63,395 nt of DNA from a candidate division KSB1 bacterium (GCA_024655945.1 JANLFK010000017.1:1-63395); one strand, 5' to 3'. Shown: positions 47,284 to 59,044, counted from the first letter of the stretch. Translations and numbers: made by a program. Notes: a model not told the origin generated them from the sequence alone.

Positions 47284-48471
47284 TCATGAGAAGCGTCTGG
47301 CCAGCCAGCTCATCTCCTGCTCGATGGCCTGGTGCGGGCAGCCTTCGTCACAGCACATGCACTCGATGCATCGTGCATAGTCCATGTGGGGGAAGCCTTC
47401 CTCGTCAGGATGGATGGCGCCCACTGGGCAATTGCGCTCGCAGACCCCGCAGCGCTGGCACAGCTCGGGAATGGCGCGCGGCCGCACCCAGATGAGGCGC
47501 GCCCCCAGGAGCATCAGCCAGCGGGGAATGAGCTTGATGAGCCGGTTGGACGGGAGGACAAAATCCGGCAGGCGCAGGCTGTCCATGTCGGCGCCGATGA
47601 GCTCTATGCGTTGCAGCGAGCCCTCACCCAGGCCGCGCCGGGCTGCAATGCGCGTGGTGTCGATCTCGTCCTCGGCGAATCCCATCATCGCCGCGCCCAC
47701 AGCATCCAAGGCGACCCCATCGGCACTGGCCAACAGTACACCCATATGTCGCACTTTCCCAGAAGAAGGCCCGTTCCCCTCCTGGCCAACCACCGCATCG
47801 GCGATGTGCAGATGCGGCTGCACCGCCGAATAGATGTCCACCAGCACCTCGGCGAAATCCTCCGGGTGCGGCGCCTGCTTGTGGTACTCGCTCTTGCGCA
47901 AGCCCGGTATCACCCCAAAAAGGTTCTTGACGGCCCCAGTGTACAGGGTCAGGTTGTGGGTCTTCAGCTTGGGCAGGTTGATGAGCACATCGGCTTCCAC
48001 CGCGTAACGGGAGACATAGTAGCTAATACCGCGCACCCTGCGCTCGACCACGCCGCCCGTTTCAAAGGCCACCAGCGGTGCACCTGTGCGGCGCGCGACT
48101 TGCGAAAGGCCGGTGTTGTCCCAATAGCGCTGCAGACCGGTGACTGCCCCGCCCGGGCTGTCGCCAATGGTCACCTTGGCGCCCAAGTGCTGCACGAGTC
48201 GCACCACCGCCTCCACCACCGCCGGATGAGTGGTGATGGCCCGCGCGGGCTCTTTGGCGGCAAGGAGGTTGGGCTTGACGTGCACCTTCTGCCCCCGCCG
48301 CACAAAACGCTCCATGCCTCCCAACGGGGCAAGCACGCGCTGCACTGCCTCTGCCACCACCTGGTAGTCGTAGCTCGGGCAGCGCACTGCGCTGACCACG
48401 CCCACTCCGGCGGGATGCGATGCGGTCTTTGCCTCGGCCAGGAACTCTGGCGCCTCCTGCAGTCTTCTCAT
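47284..48471 (-). CDS. DUF362 domain protein with two 4Fe-4S motifs
   Basis: 395 aa. The DUF362 part contains VHVKPNLLAAKEPARAITTH, TIGDSPGG and LPKLKTHNLTLYTGAVKN. The C-terminus has a ferredoxin pair, CQRCGVCERNCP and CIECMCCDEGCP, each with four cysteines. The family is common in anaerobes; the reaction is unknown. It starts 13 nt after the dprA stop and precedes the M23-like secreted protein. Confidence 0.88.
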   Translation of the reverse strand: MRRLQEAPEFLAEAKTASHPAGVGVVSAVRCPSYDYQVVAEAVQRVLAPLGGMERFVRRGQKVHVKPNLLAAKEPARAITTHPAVVEAVVRLVQHLGAKVTIGDSPGGAVTGLQRYWDNTGLSQVARRTGAPLVAFETGGVVERRVRGISYYVSRYAVEADVLINLPKLKTHNLTLYTGAVKNLFGVIPGLRKSEYHKQAPHPEDFAEVLVDIYSAVQPHLHIADAVVGQEGNGPSSGKVRHMGVLLASADGVALDAVGAAMMGFAEDEIDTTRIAARRGLGEGSLQRIELIGADMDSLRLPDFVLPSNRLIKLIPRWLMLLGARLIWVRPRAIPELCQRCGVCERNCPVGAIHPDEEGFPHMDYARCIECMCCDEGCPHQAIEQEMSWLARRFS

Positions 48472-48483
48472 GCGCGCGTCCTG

Positions 48484-51120
<2,637 letters not shown>

Positions 51121-51149
51121 TTGACTTTTTCTGCGCCTTTGGGTACCTT
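51121..51149 (+). promoter_or_regulatory. sigma-70-type promoter of the sensor-kinase locus
   Basis: TTGACT (51121-51126) and TACCTT (51144-51149), spacer 17 nt, preceded by ATGC as at other promoters here. The ATG at 51182 with GGGGAGG upstream lies about 26 nt after the expected start of transcription. Confidence 0.68.
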
Positions 51150-51181
51150 CGAAGGGCGCGCCTTGCGATGGGGAGGCGACC

Positions 51182-51247
51182 ATGATCCGTAGAGCGGCGG
51201 CAGGGACCTTATGCCTTGCTGCCCTCTTGTTTTCCGGCTCGACATGA
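51182..51247 (+). other. signal-peptide reading frame out of phase with the sensor kinase
   Basis: ATG 51182 has a strong ribosome-binding site (GGGGAGGCGACC) and opens a 21-codon frame, MIRRAAAGTLCLAALLFSGS then T and TGA. This looks exactly like an N-terminal signal peptide. The downstream kinase frame is shifted by -1 relative to it. A single missing base before 51244 would fuse them. It may be a real frameshift, a slippage point or a sequence error. Confidence 0.65.
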
Positions 51248-53727
51248 CCGCTCTGGGCGCGAGCGTGCAGCCTAAATATTACCGACTGCACCCCCGTTGG
51301 ACCCGTCACCAGGTCAGCATGCAGCCTTTCGATCTCAATCGCGATGGTATCGATGAACTCTTTGTTCAACACCCCGACCAACAATCCGACCTTGTCGATT
51401 CAGAGTTGAATCTCTACTACCGGAGTTTTAAAATCTCCGGGAACCGTATGTATGCCGTGCAACCGATCCCCACTGCCGTCCAGGATTCGTTAGCGTTTCT
51501 GGCGACTTACGGCACTCAAGACTCGCTGGTCTGCAGGATTCTCCCTCCACCCCCCCTGACCATAGGAATGGCCATTGACGAAAAATTCCTAAGGGATTTT
51601 GTCGTTTTTCACAGAAACCCGGACACACCGGAATCTAGTTTTCATCCATCTATCGGTGCCGTTACGCTCATTACCGATAGCTCCGGTCAGAACCTTGCTT
51701 TATTTATCATCAACACCTCCTGGGATACAAACGGAGTACGTGGTCTCCTGGCGGCCGATATTCATTCGCGAAAGGTGGTTTGGCAGTACCTCATCGGACC
51801 TTCTGTGGGCAACATCCTAGTGAGCGATCTGGACGGCGATAATAAGGCAGAAATTGTTGTGGGCAGCTATGCGAACTGCAACGGCATCAAAGGGCTCGAC
51901 ACCGCCGACGACAGCTCCTACGTCTTTGTGCTGGACTGCGACGGCCGTCTGAGATGGCAGCGCGCCGTCGGGCCGTACTGGACCGGCGCCTGGGCCGGAG
52001 TGGGTGATTTTCAGGGAAACGGCAGCAAGAGCATCGCCGTGTATCAATACAGCAATCGAGAGTCTTTTCCCAATCAGGATCGTATTCAAATTCTGGATGC
52101 CCGCGACGGTTCACTTTTAGTTGAGAAACGACACGGCAACCAGTTTACCACATTCGTCGGGGATTTCCAACGGCAATTTTGTCGGGACTTTGATGGCGAC
52201 GGCAAAGATGAAATCGTCATGGGCAATACCGACGGCTTTGTGCGTCTCCTGGATGGGAAATTAATCGAACAGCGAGTCTCAAAAGCCTATCAGCAACGGG
52301 TGGCGGCGGCAGCAGCAGAAGATTTTGACGGCGACGGCCTCCACGAAACCGTCTGCATACTCCCCAATGAACAGATCATCCTCTTGGACAGCCAATTGCA
52401 GGAGCTGTGCCGTTGGCCGATTACCGCTCCCGCCTCGCAAACCTATGTCCAGGTGGTACATGGAGGAAAAAAGAACCATCTGCTGGTCATCAGTGAATTC
52501 CCTGATCACAAAGAATATCAACTGTTGGAATGTCAAACCTCTCCGTTTCCATTTCCGGCGGTGTCCATGGCGGCAAAATCAAGCCCCTGGATTGCCATTG
52601 TCCTTTTGCTTTTCATTGCCGGCCTCATTATCCGAAACTGGTTTTACGGTGAGAGAGCGCGCGCCATTCTTCCTTCTGTGCTTGAAGAAGCCGATGTTAT
52701 GCATCGGGTTGTGCTGATCGATCGGCAAGGGAGGATTGCCAAGGCGGGACACACCTGGGCGGAGCTTTTGCGGCTGCCGCCCCGTGCGATAACCGGCAAG
52801 ACTTGGCGGGAGGCTTTTTCTGCGCCGCAGCTCGAACCGTTGAAGCGGGCCTTGGACGATACTCTCCGGCAAGCACTTTCCGAAACTTTGGTCGACTTTA
52901 GCATCGTTGCGGGCGAAAATCGAATCCCTCTTAAACTACATGCTGTTTATCTGCCTTCTGTGCGAATGTATTGCCTCATGATTTTCGACTCGAATGAAGA
53001 GGAACAGGCCCGCCAGATCAAGCATTGGGCACAGGCGGCGCAGAAATTGGCGCACAGCATCAAGAACCCGTTAACGACTGTAAAGCTCTGTGCCGAGGAA
53101 ATGCGCGTGCAATTAAAGGAGAAGTATCGCATTGAAGAGGGGGAACTCGACGAGCTTTTCGAGCAAATGACGACGCAGGTAACCAAATTGAAGCGGTTGA
53201 ACGATGCATTCATGCGATTCGTGGAATTCGAAAAGCCACAATTGCTGCCGGTTGATCTGAACGATGAAGTGAAAGAGCTCGTCCTGCAGTGGCAACCGGA
53301 ACGCTCCTCCAACATCCATATCCACTGGGAATTGGGCGACAACCTCCCGCATGCCCTCATCGACCGTGAGCAATTCGGTCACGCCTTTCGAAACGTGTTC
53401 TTTAATGCGATCGAAAGTTTAAAGGCCGGCGGGCGCATCCTCATTTCTACGCAAACAGTACAACTTTTTTCCGAAGAGGGACACTTTCATCCCGCTGCGG
53501 TGTACGTCGAGCTGCAACTTCGGGATACCGGCTGCCGGATCCCGCCCGAATACTTGGACAAAGTGACGCAGCCCTGGTTCACCCTAAACAAGCCGGAAGG
53601 ATCCGGTCTGGGCCTGAGCATCGTCCAGAAGGTCATGGATTCCCACGGCGGGAAGCTTGATATCCAGAGCGAAGTGGGCAGGGGAACAACCGTAACGTTG
53701 TGGTTTCGAGCCAAAAATGAAAGCTGA
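51211..53727 (+). CDS. membrane sensor histidine kinase with extracytoplasmic FG-GAP-like domain
   Basis: 838 aa in the open frame. Residues about 30-440 hold repeated calcium-type DxDxDG loops (FDLNRDGIDEL, SDLDGDNKAEI, DFDGDGKDEI, DFDGDGLHET), as in integrin-like FG-GAP propellers. One transmembrane helix (IAIVLLLFIAGLII, about 459-472), a PAS-like domain (about 490-595), HisKA with phospho-acceptor AHSIKNPL (about 615) and HATPase with N box FRNVFFNAIESL and G2 box GSGLGLSIV follow. The G1 box reads DTGCRIP, lacking the second glycine of DxGxGI. The open frame begins at ATG 51211, but the proper N-terminus is probably the out-of-phase signal peptide at 51182. The partner is the NtrC-type regulator downstream. 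Confidence 0.82.
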   Translation: MPCCPLVFRLDMTALGASVQPKYYRLHPRWTRHQVSMQPFDLNRDGIDELFVQHPDQQSDLVDSELNLYYRSFKISGNRMYAVQPIPTAVQDSLAFLATYGTQDSLVCRILPPPPLTIGMAIDEKFLRDFVVFHRNPDTPESSFHPSIGAVTLITDSSGQNLALFIINTSWDTNGVRGLLAADIHSRKVVWQYLIGPSVGNILVSDLDGDNKAEIVVGSYANCNGIKGLDTADDSSYVFVLDCDGRLRWQRAVGPYWTGAWAGVGDFQGNGSKSIAVYQYSNRESFPNQDRIQILDARDGSLLVEKRHGNQFTTFVGDFQRQFCRDFDGDGKDEIVMGNTDGFVRLLDGKLIEQRVSKAYQQRVAAAAAEDFDGDGLHETVCILPNEQIILLDSQLQELCRWPITAPASQTYVQVVHGGKKNHLLVISEFPDHKEYQLLECQTSPFPFPAVSMAAKSSPWIAIVLLLFIAGLIIRNWFYGERARAILPSVLEEADVMHRVVLIDRQGRIAKAGHTWAELLRLPPRAITGKTWREAFSAPQLEPLKRALDDTLRQALSETLVDFSIVAGENRIPLKLHAVYLPSVRMYCLMIFDSNEEEQARQIKHWAQAAQKLAHSIKNPLTTVKLCAEEMRVQLKEKYRIEEGELDELFEQMTTQVTKLKRLNDAFMRFVEFEKPQLLPVDLNDEVKELVLQWQPERSSNIHIHWELGDNLPHALIDREQFGHAFRNVFFNAIESLKAGGRILISTQTVQLFSEEGHFHPAAVYVELQLRDTGCRIPPEYLDKVTQPWFTLNKPEGSGLGLSIVQKVMDSHGGKLDIQSEVGRGTTVTLWFRAKNES

Positions 53728-53937
53728 CTGTTCCTTGACCAGATTGTGCACATCTGGGAGCGCCGTTATGCAGTCGGTAACGCGACCCTTTGAGGTGCGT
53801 TCGCGACCGTGCCCCGATTGGATGCCTTTCACCCCCAGGGTGCTTCGGCACACTTTTGCCGTATGCTGCAGCGGCGAAAAGGGTTCCCGGCAGAATGACC
53901 GATTGGACGACACACACGGAAGAGTGATAAAAATAAT
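53728..53937. other. gap between kinase and regulator genes, upstream part
   Basis: With the following 156 nt this makes a 366-nt gap. No coding frame is credible in it. The only structured element is the sigma-54-like site listed next. Confidence 0.4.
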
Positions 53938-53954
53938 TTGGCACAGGGATTGTA
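53938..53954 (+). promoter_or_regulatory. sigma-54-like (-24/-12) promoter upstream of the response regulator
   Basis: TTGGCACAGGGATTGTA matches the consensus YTGGCACgNNNNTTGCW at the -24 element perfectly (TTGGCAC) with correct spacing. The -12 element has TTGTA instead of TTGCA. It lies about 140 nt before the start of a sigma-54 activator gene, which would allow self-regulation. Confidence 0.5.
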
Positions 53955-54093
53955 TATTATAATCTTATCGCCCCATTGCTGCACAACGGGACGGTACCAA
54001 TCCCTCGGGGAAGAGCGTTAGGCCTCTGCGCGAGTCGCCTTGAGATCTGAACGCAAAGTCTTTAGCCAATTTGACCCATACGATCGCAAGCCG

Positions 54094-55455
54094 ATGAATG
54101 ACAATCCCAAAATCTTGATTGGTGACGACGACCCCTCGATTTGCCAGATACTCGGAAAAATGCTGACCGGTCAAGGCTATCAGGTCTTGGAAGCGCACTC
54201 CGGTAACGAGGGGCTGCAACTGTTCAGCGAAAACGAACCTGCCCTCGTGCTCATGGACCTTACCATGCCTGACCTCGACGGCATCGAAGCGGCAGCAAAA
54301 ATGATCGCCCGCAAGCCCCTGATACCCGTCGTGCTCATTACCGCCTACGGCACTATCGCCAAAGCCGTGGAGGCGACAAAGCTGGGCGTCTACGACTTTT
54401 TGGAAAAGCCCTTCGATCGGGACAGAATCATCGTCACCGTGCGCAACGCCCTTGCCCACAGTTTTTTGCAGCAGCAATTGGAACGTTACAAGGCAGATTC
54501 GCTGGCTCGTTATCGCATGGTAGGCCAAACGCAGGCGATAAGGAAAGTGTATCAACTGATCGAGCAGGTGGCTCCTGCCGACTCGCCGGTGCTCATCCTC
54601 GGCGAAAACGGCGCGGGCAAAGAATTGGTAGCACGGGCCATCCACGCCTGTAGTCCCAGAGCCAAGAGGCCGATGGTGGAAATTAACTGCGCCGCTCTTC
54701 CCGACACGCTTATGGAGAGCGAGTTGTTCGGCCATACCAAAGGCGCCTTTACAGGCGCCCATACGGCCAAAAAGGGCCGCTTTGAGGCCGCCGACGGCAG
54801 CACTTTGTTTCTGGATGAAATAGGCGACCTAAGTCCTGCGGCTCAGGCCAAACTGCTGCGCTTTCTCGAAACCGGCGACATCCAACGGGTCGGCGCCGCC
54901 CAAACCTCAAGGGTCGATGTGCGGGTCATTGCCGCATCCAACAAGAATCTTAAGCAAATGGTCGATGCTCAAACCTTTCGGGAAGACCTCTATCACCGTC
55001 TGAACGTTCTCCTTATCACGATTCCCCCTCTGCGAGAACGCCGGGAAGACATCCCTCTGCTGTTGGATTACTTTATCAGCGACTATGCGGACAAGAATGC
55101 AACCCTCAAGCCCCAGCTCACACCGGCCGCGGTGAATTTCCTCAAAGGTTATGATTGGCCGGGCAACGTCCGCCAAGTCCGCAACTTTGTGAGTCGATTG
55201 ATGATCTTGAAACAAGGGGACGTAATCGATCTGGACACGGTGCGGCCGCTGCTCGAGGAAGAAGGCGGCACATTCCTCGCACCCGCCGCCAAGGAAACAA
55301 AACCCCTCACCGAAGCCGGCAGACAGTTTGAACGGGAATATATCCAGAACGCCTTGAAAGCCGCGGACGGCCGGGTGGCCAAGGCCGCCGAAATACTGGG
55401 TATGGACCGCGCCAATCTGTATCGAAAGATGAGACAGTTGGGGATAAAGAGTTAA
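54094..55455 (+). CDS. NtrC-family sigma-54-dependent response regulator
   Basis: 453 aa. The receiver domain (ILIGDDDPSICQILGKML; phospho-acceptor Asp in VLMDLTMPD; Lys in FLEKPFD) is followed by the AAA+ domain with Walker A LGENGAGKE, the sigma-54 contact loop GAFTGA, Walker B TLFLDEIGD and arginine-finger region REDLYHRLNV. A Fis-type helix-turn-helix ends the protein (RVAKAAEILGMDRANLYRKM). ATG 54094 starts the receiver cleanly; a TTG at 54040 would add 18 residues, and neither has a good ribosome-binding site. It is the evident partner of the upstream kinase, although a 366-nt gap separates them. Confidence 0.93.
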   Translation: MNDNPKILIGDDDPSICQILGKMLTGQGYQVLEAHSGNEGLQLFSENEPALVLMDLTMPDLDGIEAAAKMIARKPLIPVVLITAYGTIAKAVEATKLGVYDFLEKPFDRDRIIVTVRNALAHSFLQQQLERYKADSLARYRMVGQTQAIRKVYQLIEQVAPADSPVLILGENGAGKELVARAIHACSPRAKRPMVEINCAALPDTLMESELFGHTKGAFTGAHTAKKGRFEAADGSTLFLDEIGDLSPAAQAKLLRFLETGDIQRVGAAQTSRVDVRVIAASNKNLKQMVDAQTFREDLYHRLNVLLITIPPLRERREDIPLLLDYFISDYADKNATLKPQLTPAAVNFLKGYDWPGNVRQVRNFVSRLMILKQGDVIDLDTVRPLLEEEGGTFLAPAAKETKPLTEAGRQFEREYIQNALKAADGRVAKAAEILGMDRANLYRKMRQLGIKS

Positions 55456-55915
55456 GAGACTCGGCCAAGAAATCGGAGAGACACTTTAAGGAAGCCAGCG
55501 CAGGGGCAGAAAGTGCCTGTATCGCACGTTGGCATGAATTAGTTGCAGAACTTTGCCGCTCATAATGAATTTGAATCCCCTCCGCTCAAGATTATCTTGT
55601 TGTCGACTGAAAGATCCCCGTCGAACAGCAATCCCGTCCTTCCTTCCAAAGATTTTCCCCGGATAGCGCGACTTGTGACCGAGCAGAGCATTTCAGTCGT
55701 GAACGGCTGAATTGGTTTGTCTCACCGGCATCATAAAATCCGTGTCATTTTTCAACACCTTACGGCTTGATGTTCCAGAGGATACGGAAGCAAGCCGGAA
55801 TCCTTTGTGTCAATTTTACACTCGACATTGAACAGCAGTCATTCTCCGGCAATGTAGTTTTCATTTAACTCCCTATTATTATTTGCAATATATGATACTA
55901 CAGAATATTATTGAC
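55456..55915. other. gene-free gap after the response regulator
   Basis: About 460 nt of AT-richer DNA with no credible coding frame. A TTGGCAT...TTGCA-like sequence near 55529 has the wrong spacing for sigma-54. A better-spaced candidate follows at 55916. Confidence 0.4.
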
Positions 55916-55932
55916 AAGGCATAAGAATTGTA
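55916..55932 (+). promoter_or_regulatory. possible sigma-54-like site upstream of the small TPR gene
   Basis: AAGGCATAAGAATTGTA keeps the GG of the -24 element and the TTG of the -12 element at the same 12-nt distance as the site at 53938, but it matches less well overall. It lies 34 nt before the ATG at 55967. Its position next to a sigma-54 activator gene raises its plausibility. Confidence 0.3.
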
Positions 55933-55966
55933 TGACAAAGCACAAAATAGAGAGGGAATACTGGAC

Positions 55967-56221
55967 ATGCGAAATCCAGGCAATTGGGAAAAGGTCATCA
56001 AGGTCTTTAAGACTGATGTCGAGCAGTCTCCAACGAACTCCAGAGCGTTCTTTGACTTTGGGGTGGCCTACGAGTGCGCCGGAAGTTATGAAGAGGCCAG
56101 GACCGCCGTCGGAAAAGCCTGTCAACTGGAACACAAAAGTACTTATCTGAAAGAAATCGCTCGATGTGAGCGCTTGCATCGGCAGAGCTTGAGGCTTCAC
56201 AAGGTAAATATAAACAGGTAA
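55967..56221 (+). CDS. small TPR-motif protein
   Basis: 84 aa. A tetratricopeptide-like helix pair is visible (SRAFFDFGVAYECAGSYEEA and KACQLEHKSTYLKEIARC), with the small-Gly-Ala-Tyr pattern of a TPR. There is no signal peptide or other domain. The start is ATG 55967, with GAGAGGG upstream; an in-frame codon at 55928 overlaps the putative promoter. It may be a protein-interaction adaptor linked to the two-component system, but that is only suggested by position. Confidence 0.5.
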   Translation: MRNPGNWEKVIKVFKTDVEQSPTNSRAFFDFGVAYECAGSYEEARTAVGKACQLEHKSTYLKEIARCERLHRQSLRLHKVNINR

Positions 56222-56629
56222 GGGGGTGAATAACCATCTTGATCCAATGTTTTTACCATAGCTTTTTTGACACCTTCTCTAGACGCGTCAGCTTCAAATA
56301 AGGCGATCGCTCAGCTTTAGTCGCTGATCTGTTTTACAACCAATGTAGTGTTAGCCGGAAAAAGCAAGGGAGCGTTGCCTGGCTGCCAGTTAATGATGTC
56401 GTGAATCTTACTGGTATGGGATTCAGGGGGGTAAGAATTGGGGGACTGTAAGACTATGGTCGAATAACTCTTTGAAGATGATAACAAAGGAGTTGTCAAA
56501 CATGAGGAGGTGAATATCTGGATTGTGCTATGAAAAATTCGTTTACGAGAACAACGTGCTGGACGGGTGGAACATGAAAAATGAGCGGTAGGCAAAGTAC
56601 TAAGTTGAACAGGAAATCGGGAGGACAAA
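56222..56629. other. gene-free gap before the cohesin/dockerin protein
   Basis: About 400 nt of AT-rich DNA. The open frame on the minus strand here is low-complexity and has no supporting features. Only the ribosome-binding site for the next gene (GGGAGGACAAA, just before 56630) is clear. No terminator or promoter is convincing. Confidence 0.4.
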
Positions 56630-59002
56630 ATGAAACGGATTATTTTTTCGGGCATTATTTCATCGCTTATTCTTGTAACAAACCTTTTGGGACAAACCAA
56701 ACGATGTCGATACGTTACAGGAGCATCGGACGCTGGTGTCTTAACTGCTTTAACTCAGCTTGGTTTTACGACTGATGTGGCAACCACTATTCCCTCCGAT
56801 CTGTCAAGCTACATTCTTGTTATCTGCGAGGACTACGGAGCTTGTAACACAACAACTGCCGACTATATCAAAAACTATGTAGCAAGTGGAGGTGGTGCAA
56901 TCTTGATGGGCGGCACGCCATGTGTTTTTTGCGGCGGCGGTTATGACATAAGTTACATTTCAAGTTGGTTTGGTACATCACGATATAGCAACGTAGGTGT
57001 TAGCTATGCTAAGGTGGAGATCGACAATCCCTTACGTACATCGCTGCGCAGGAACGATATCCTAGCTTATTGTGGCGGCTGGGGAGGCGCAGCTGTGAGG
57101 AATGTTGCTTCGGATGCAACTATATTGGCAATGTGGGACTATGACAGCGGAAATATTTTTAGTTTCGTTCGCTCCTATCAGAAGGGTTCGGTGGCTTTCT
57201 GGGCTGGTTCACCTTCTTACAATGACAAATCAAAAGAACTCTTCAAGGCAATTTGTTGGGAAACTGCAGGGAACATTAGCCATACAGTAAGTACTCCGAA
57301 CACGCCTTCCGGTCCTTCAACAGGAACTGTTAATCAATCGTTGTCCTTCTCAACCGGCGGCTCGACCTGTAATCAGGGACATAGTGTCCAATACCGTTTT
57401 TATTGGGGCAATGGCGTTTATTCCTCCTGGGGTTCTTCTTCTCAAAGCTATGCTTATAGTTCTCCTGGAACCTATACAGTGAAAGCCCAGGCTCGATGTT
57501 CTTCTGATAATTCAGTTGTCTCCAGTTGGTCCGGAGGAAAAAGCGTGAGGATTAGCGCAGGAGGCGGCGATATTCCCATTACCCCTTCCACCGCCTCTAC
57601 TCAGCAAGCCGGCGCTGAATTTGATGTCGAAATTATCGTTGGTCCTGCTGCTAAACCGGTCTCAAACTTATACGGCGTGAGTTTTGAACTTGGTTATTCA
57701 ACAACTTATATTGATTATGTTTCTTATGATATGAGCAGCTCATTTTTAGGGTCGGATCTGTTAGAATTTGTCACGCCGGATGATCCACATGGAAAAGTAG
57801 CCGTTGGATTGACCCGCAAAGGCTTGAGTACTGGAGTAAACAGCTATGGTTCGGTCATTAAAATAAGATTCAAATCGCTGAGATCAACACCTGCCAACAC
57901 CCAGATTTCCTTTGCCATTCAGAATACAACCGCCAATGATCCCAACGGCAATCCAATCGGATTAGCCTTCGGCAGCGCTACCATAACGATTACCAGCGGC
58001 ATTACCGTATGGCCGGGAGATACCAATAACGACAGAATTGTCAATCAGGCGGATGTCCTGCCGCTCGGTGTTCATTGGAATAAAACCGGACCACGGCGGA
58101 CCTGCCATGCCAACGAAACACAATGGATTGGCCACACGGTAAGCCCCTGGACTCCCGAAGCGGCAACTTACGCCGATGGCAACGGCGACGGGATAGTCAA
58201 CCAGGCCGATGTTTTGGTCATCGGATTGAACTGGGGTAAGACACACACGATGGCAAAAACATCTGATGAGAATGAACCATCGGGTGTGATTGCCGGCACG
58301 CTTATCCCGAAACTCTCCTTCAATGCCGAGCGAAAGGAGGTCTATCTCGATATTCAGGCAGAAAGCCTAGCCGACCTTTTTGGACTCGCTTTTGAGCTGA
58401 ATTATCCGCCGCAGGATCTAGCGTTCACGCTGGCGGAAGCGGGAGATCTATTCAGTCAGGATCTTATCTTCTTCTATAAAGATGATCCAGGTCTGGGCAA
58501 GATGGGCATTGGCATCAGCCGGAAGATGGGACAGAAAGCGACGGCGGAAAAGGGATCGGTAGCCCGCATCACGTTCCGCTTGTCAACTGGCGAGCGATCT
58601 CTTGAAAATGCCGGCGTGAAAATTGAAGGTGTGAAAGCGAATGATGCTCAGGGCAAGCCGATTCACATTCAGGCTCAGGCCTGCTCCAATCCTGTGTGGA
58701 CGGATATTGCTGCAGCGCCGGTCACTCAATACCAGCTGTTTACCAACTACCCGAACCCGTTTAACCCGACGACCACGATTTCTTATGCGTTGCCCGCCGA
58801 AACACACGTGTGCCTCCATGTGTTCGATTTGACTGGACGCCTGGTGAGAACATTGGTCGATGCCGTACAACAACCCAGCATGCATTCGGTCACCTGGGAT
58901 GCCCGCGATGACGCCGGCAAAGAAGTGGCCAACGGCATGTATATTTATCGCATGACTGCTGGAGATCATGTGCTGCACCAAAAAATGATACTCGCAAAGT
59001 GA
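56630..59002 (+). CDS. secreted cohesin- and dockerin-containing protein with sorting domain
   Basis: 790 aa with a signal peptide (cleavage near NLLGQ). Residues about 25-220 resemble an amidotransferase-like fold (YILVICEDYGAC; YVASGGGAILMGG). A PKD-like module is at about 225-315. A cohesin-like domain (about 320-460, GAEFDVEIIVGP) follows, then a type I dockerin with two calcium loops (GDTNNDRIVNQADVLPLG; DGNGDGIVNQADVLVIG, about 463-540). A second cohesin-like domain (about 555-695) precedes the sorting domain (NYPNPFNPTTTISYALP ... HQKMILAK). Carrying cohesin and dockerin in one chain could allow self-assembly, but here it may be only a surface-protein architecture. A terminator follows at 59012. 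Confidence 0.8.
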   Translation: MKRIIFSGIISSLILVTNLLGQTKRCRYVTGASDAGVLTALTQLGFTTDVATTIPSDLSSYILVICEDYGACNTTTADYIKNYVASGGGAILMGGTPCVFCGGGYDISYISSWFGTSRYSNVGVSYAKVEIDNPLRTSLRRNDILAYCGGWGGAAVRNVASDATILAMWDYDSGNIFSFVRSYQKGSVAFWAGSPSYNDKSKELFKAICWETAGNISHTVSTPNTPSGPSTGTVNQSLSFSTGGSTCNQGHSVQYRFYWGNGVYSSWGSSSQSYAYSSPGTYTVKAQARCSSDNSVVSSWSGGKSVRISAGGGDIPITPSTASTQQAGAEFDVEIIVGPAAKPVSNLYGVSFELGYSTTYIDYVSYDMSSSFLGSDLLEFVTPDDPHGKVAVGLTRKGLSTGVNSYGSVIKIRFKSLRSTPANTQISFAIQNTTANDPNGNPIGLAFGSATITITSGITVWPGDTNNDRIVNQADVLPLGVHWNKTGPRRTCHANETQWIGHTVSPWTPEAATYADGNGDGIVNQADVLVIGLNWGKTHTMAKTSDENEPSGVIAGTLIPKLSFNAERKEVYLDIQAESLADLFGLAFELNYPPQDLAFTLAEAGDLFSQDLIFFYKDDPGLGKMGIGISRKMGQKATAEKGSVARITFRLSTGERSLENAGVKIEGVKANDAQGKPIHIQAQACSNPVWTDIAAAPVTQYQLFTNYPNPFNPTTTISYALPAETHVCLHVFDLTGRLVRTLVDAVQQPSMHSVTWDARDDAGKEVANGMYIYRMTAGDHVLHQKMILAK

Positions 59003-59011
59003 GTTAAAGCC

Positions 59012-59044
59012 AAGTGCCCGCCAAATTAGAAGTGGCGGGCACTT
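59012..59044 (+). terminator. hairpin terminator after the cohesin/dockerin gene
   Basis: An 11-bp perfect stem (AAGTGCCCGCC with GGCGGGCACTT) and 11-nt loop start 10 nt after the stop codon. A short T-rich tract (GCCTTTTC) follows. It separates this gene from the next one, whose ribosome-binding site starts within 30 nt. Confidence 0.75.

Noticed and set aside
51211-51246. ATG 51211 as the genuine kinase start
   Set aside because: Kept only as the limit of the open frame: the first residues are not a signal peptide although the sensor domain must be exported, and the better start at 51182 is out of frame.
55526-55550. TTGGCAT...TTGCA as a sigma-54 promoter
   Set aside because: The two elements are two nt too far apart.
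56317-56700. Minus-strand ORF of 127 codons
   Set aside because: Overlaps the start of the dockerin protein; Ser/Thr/Pro-rich translation with no features.
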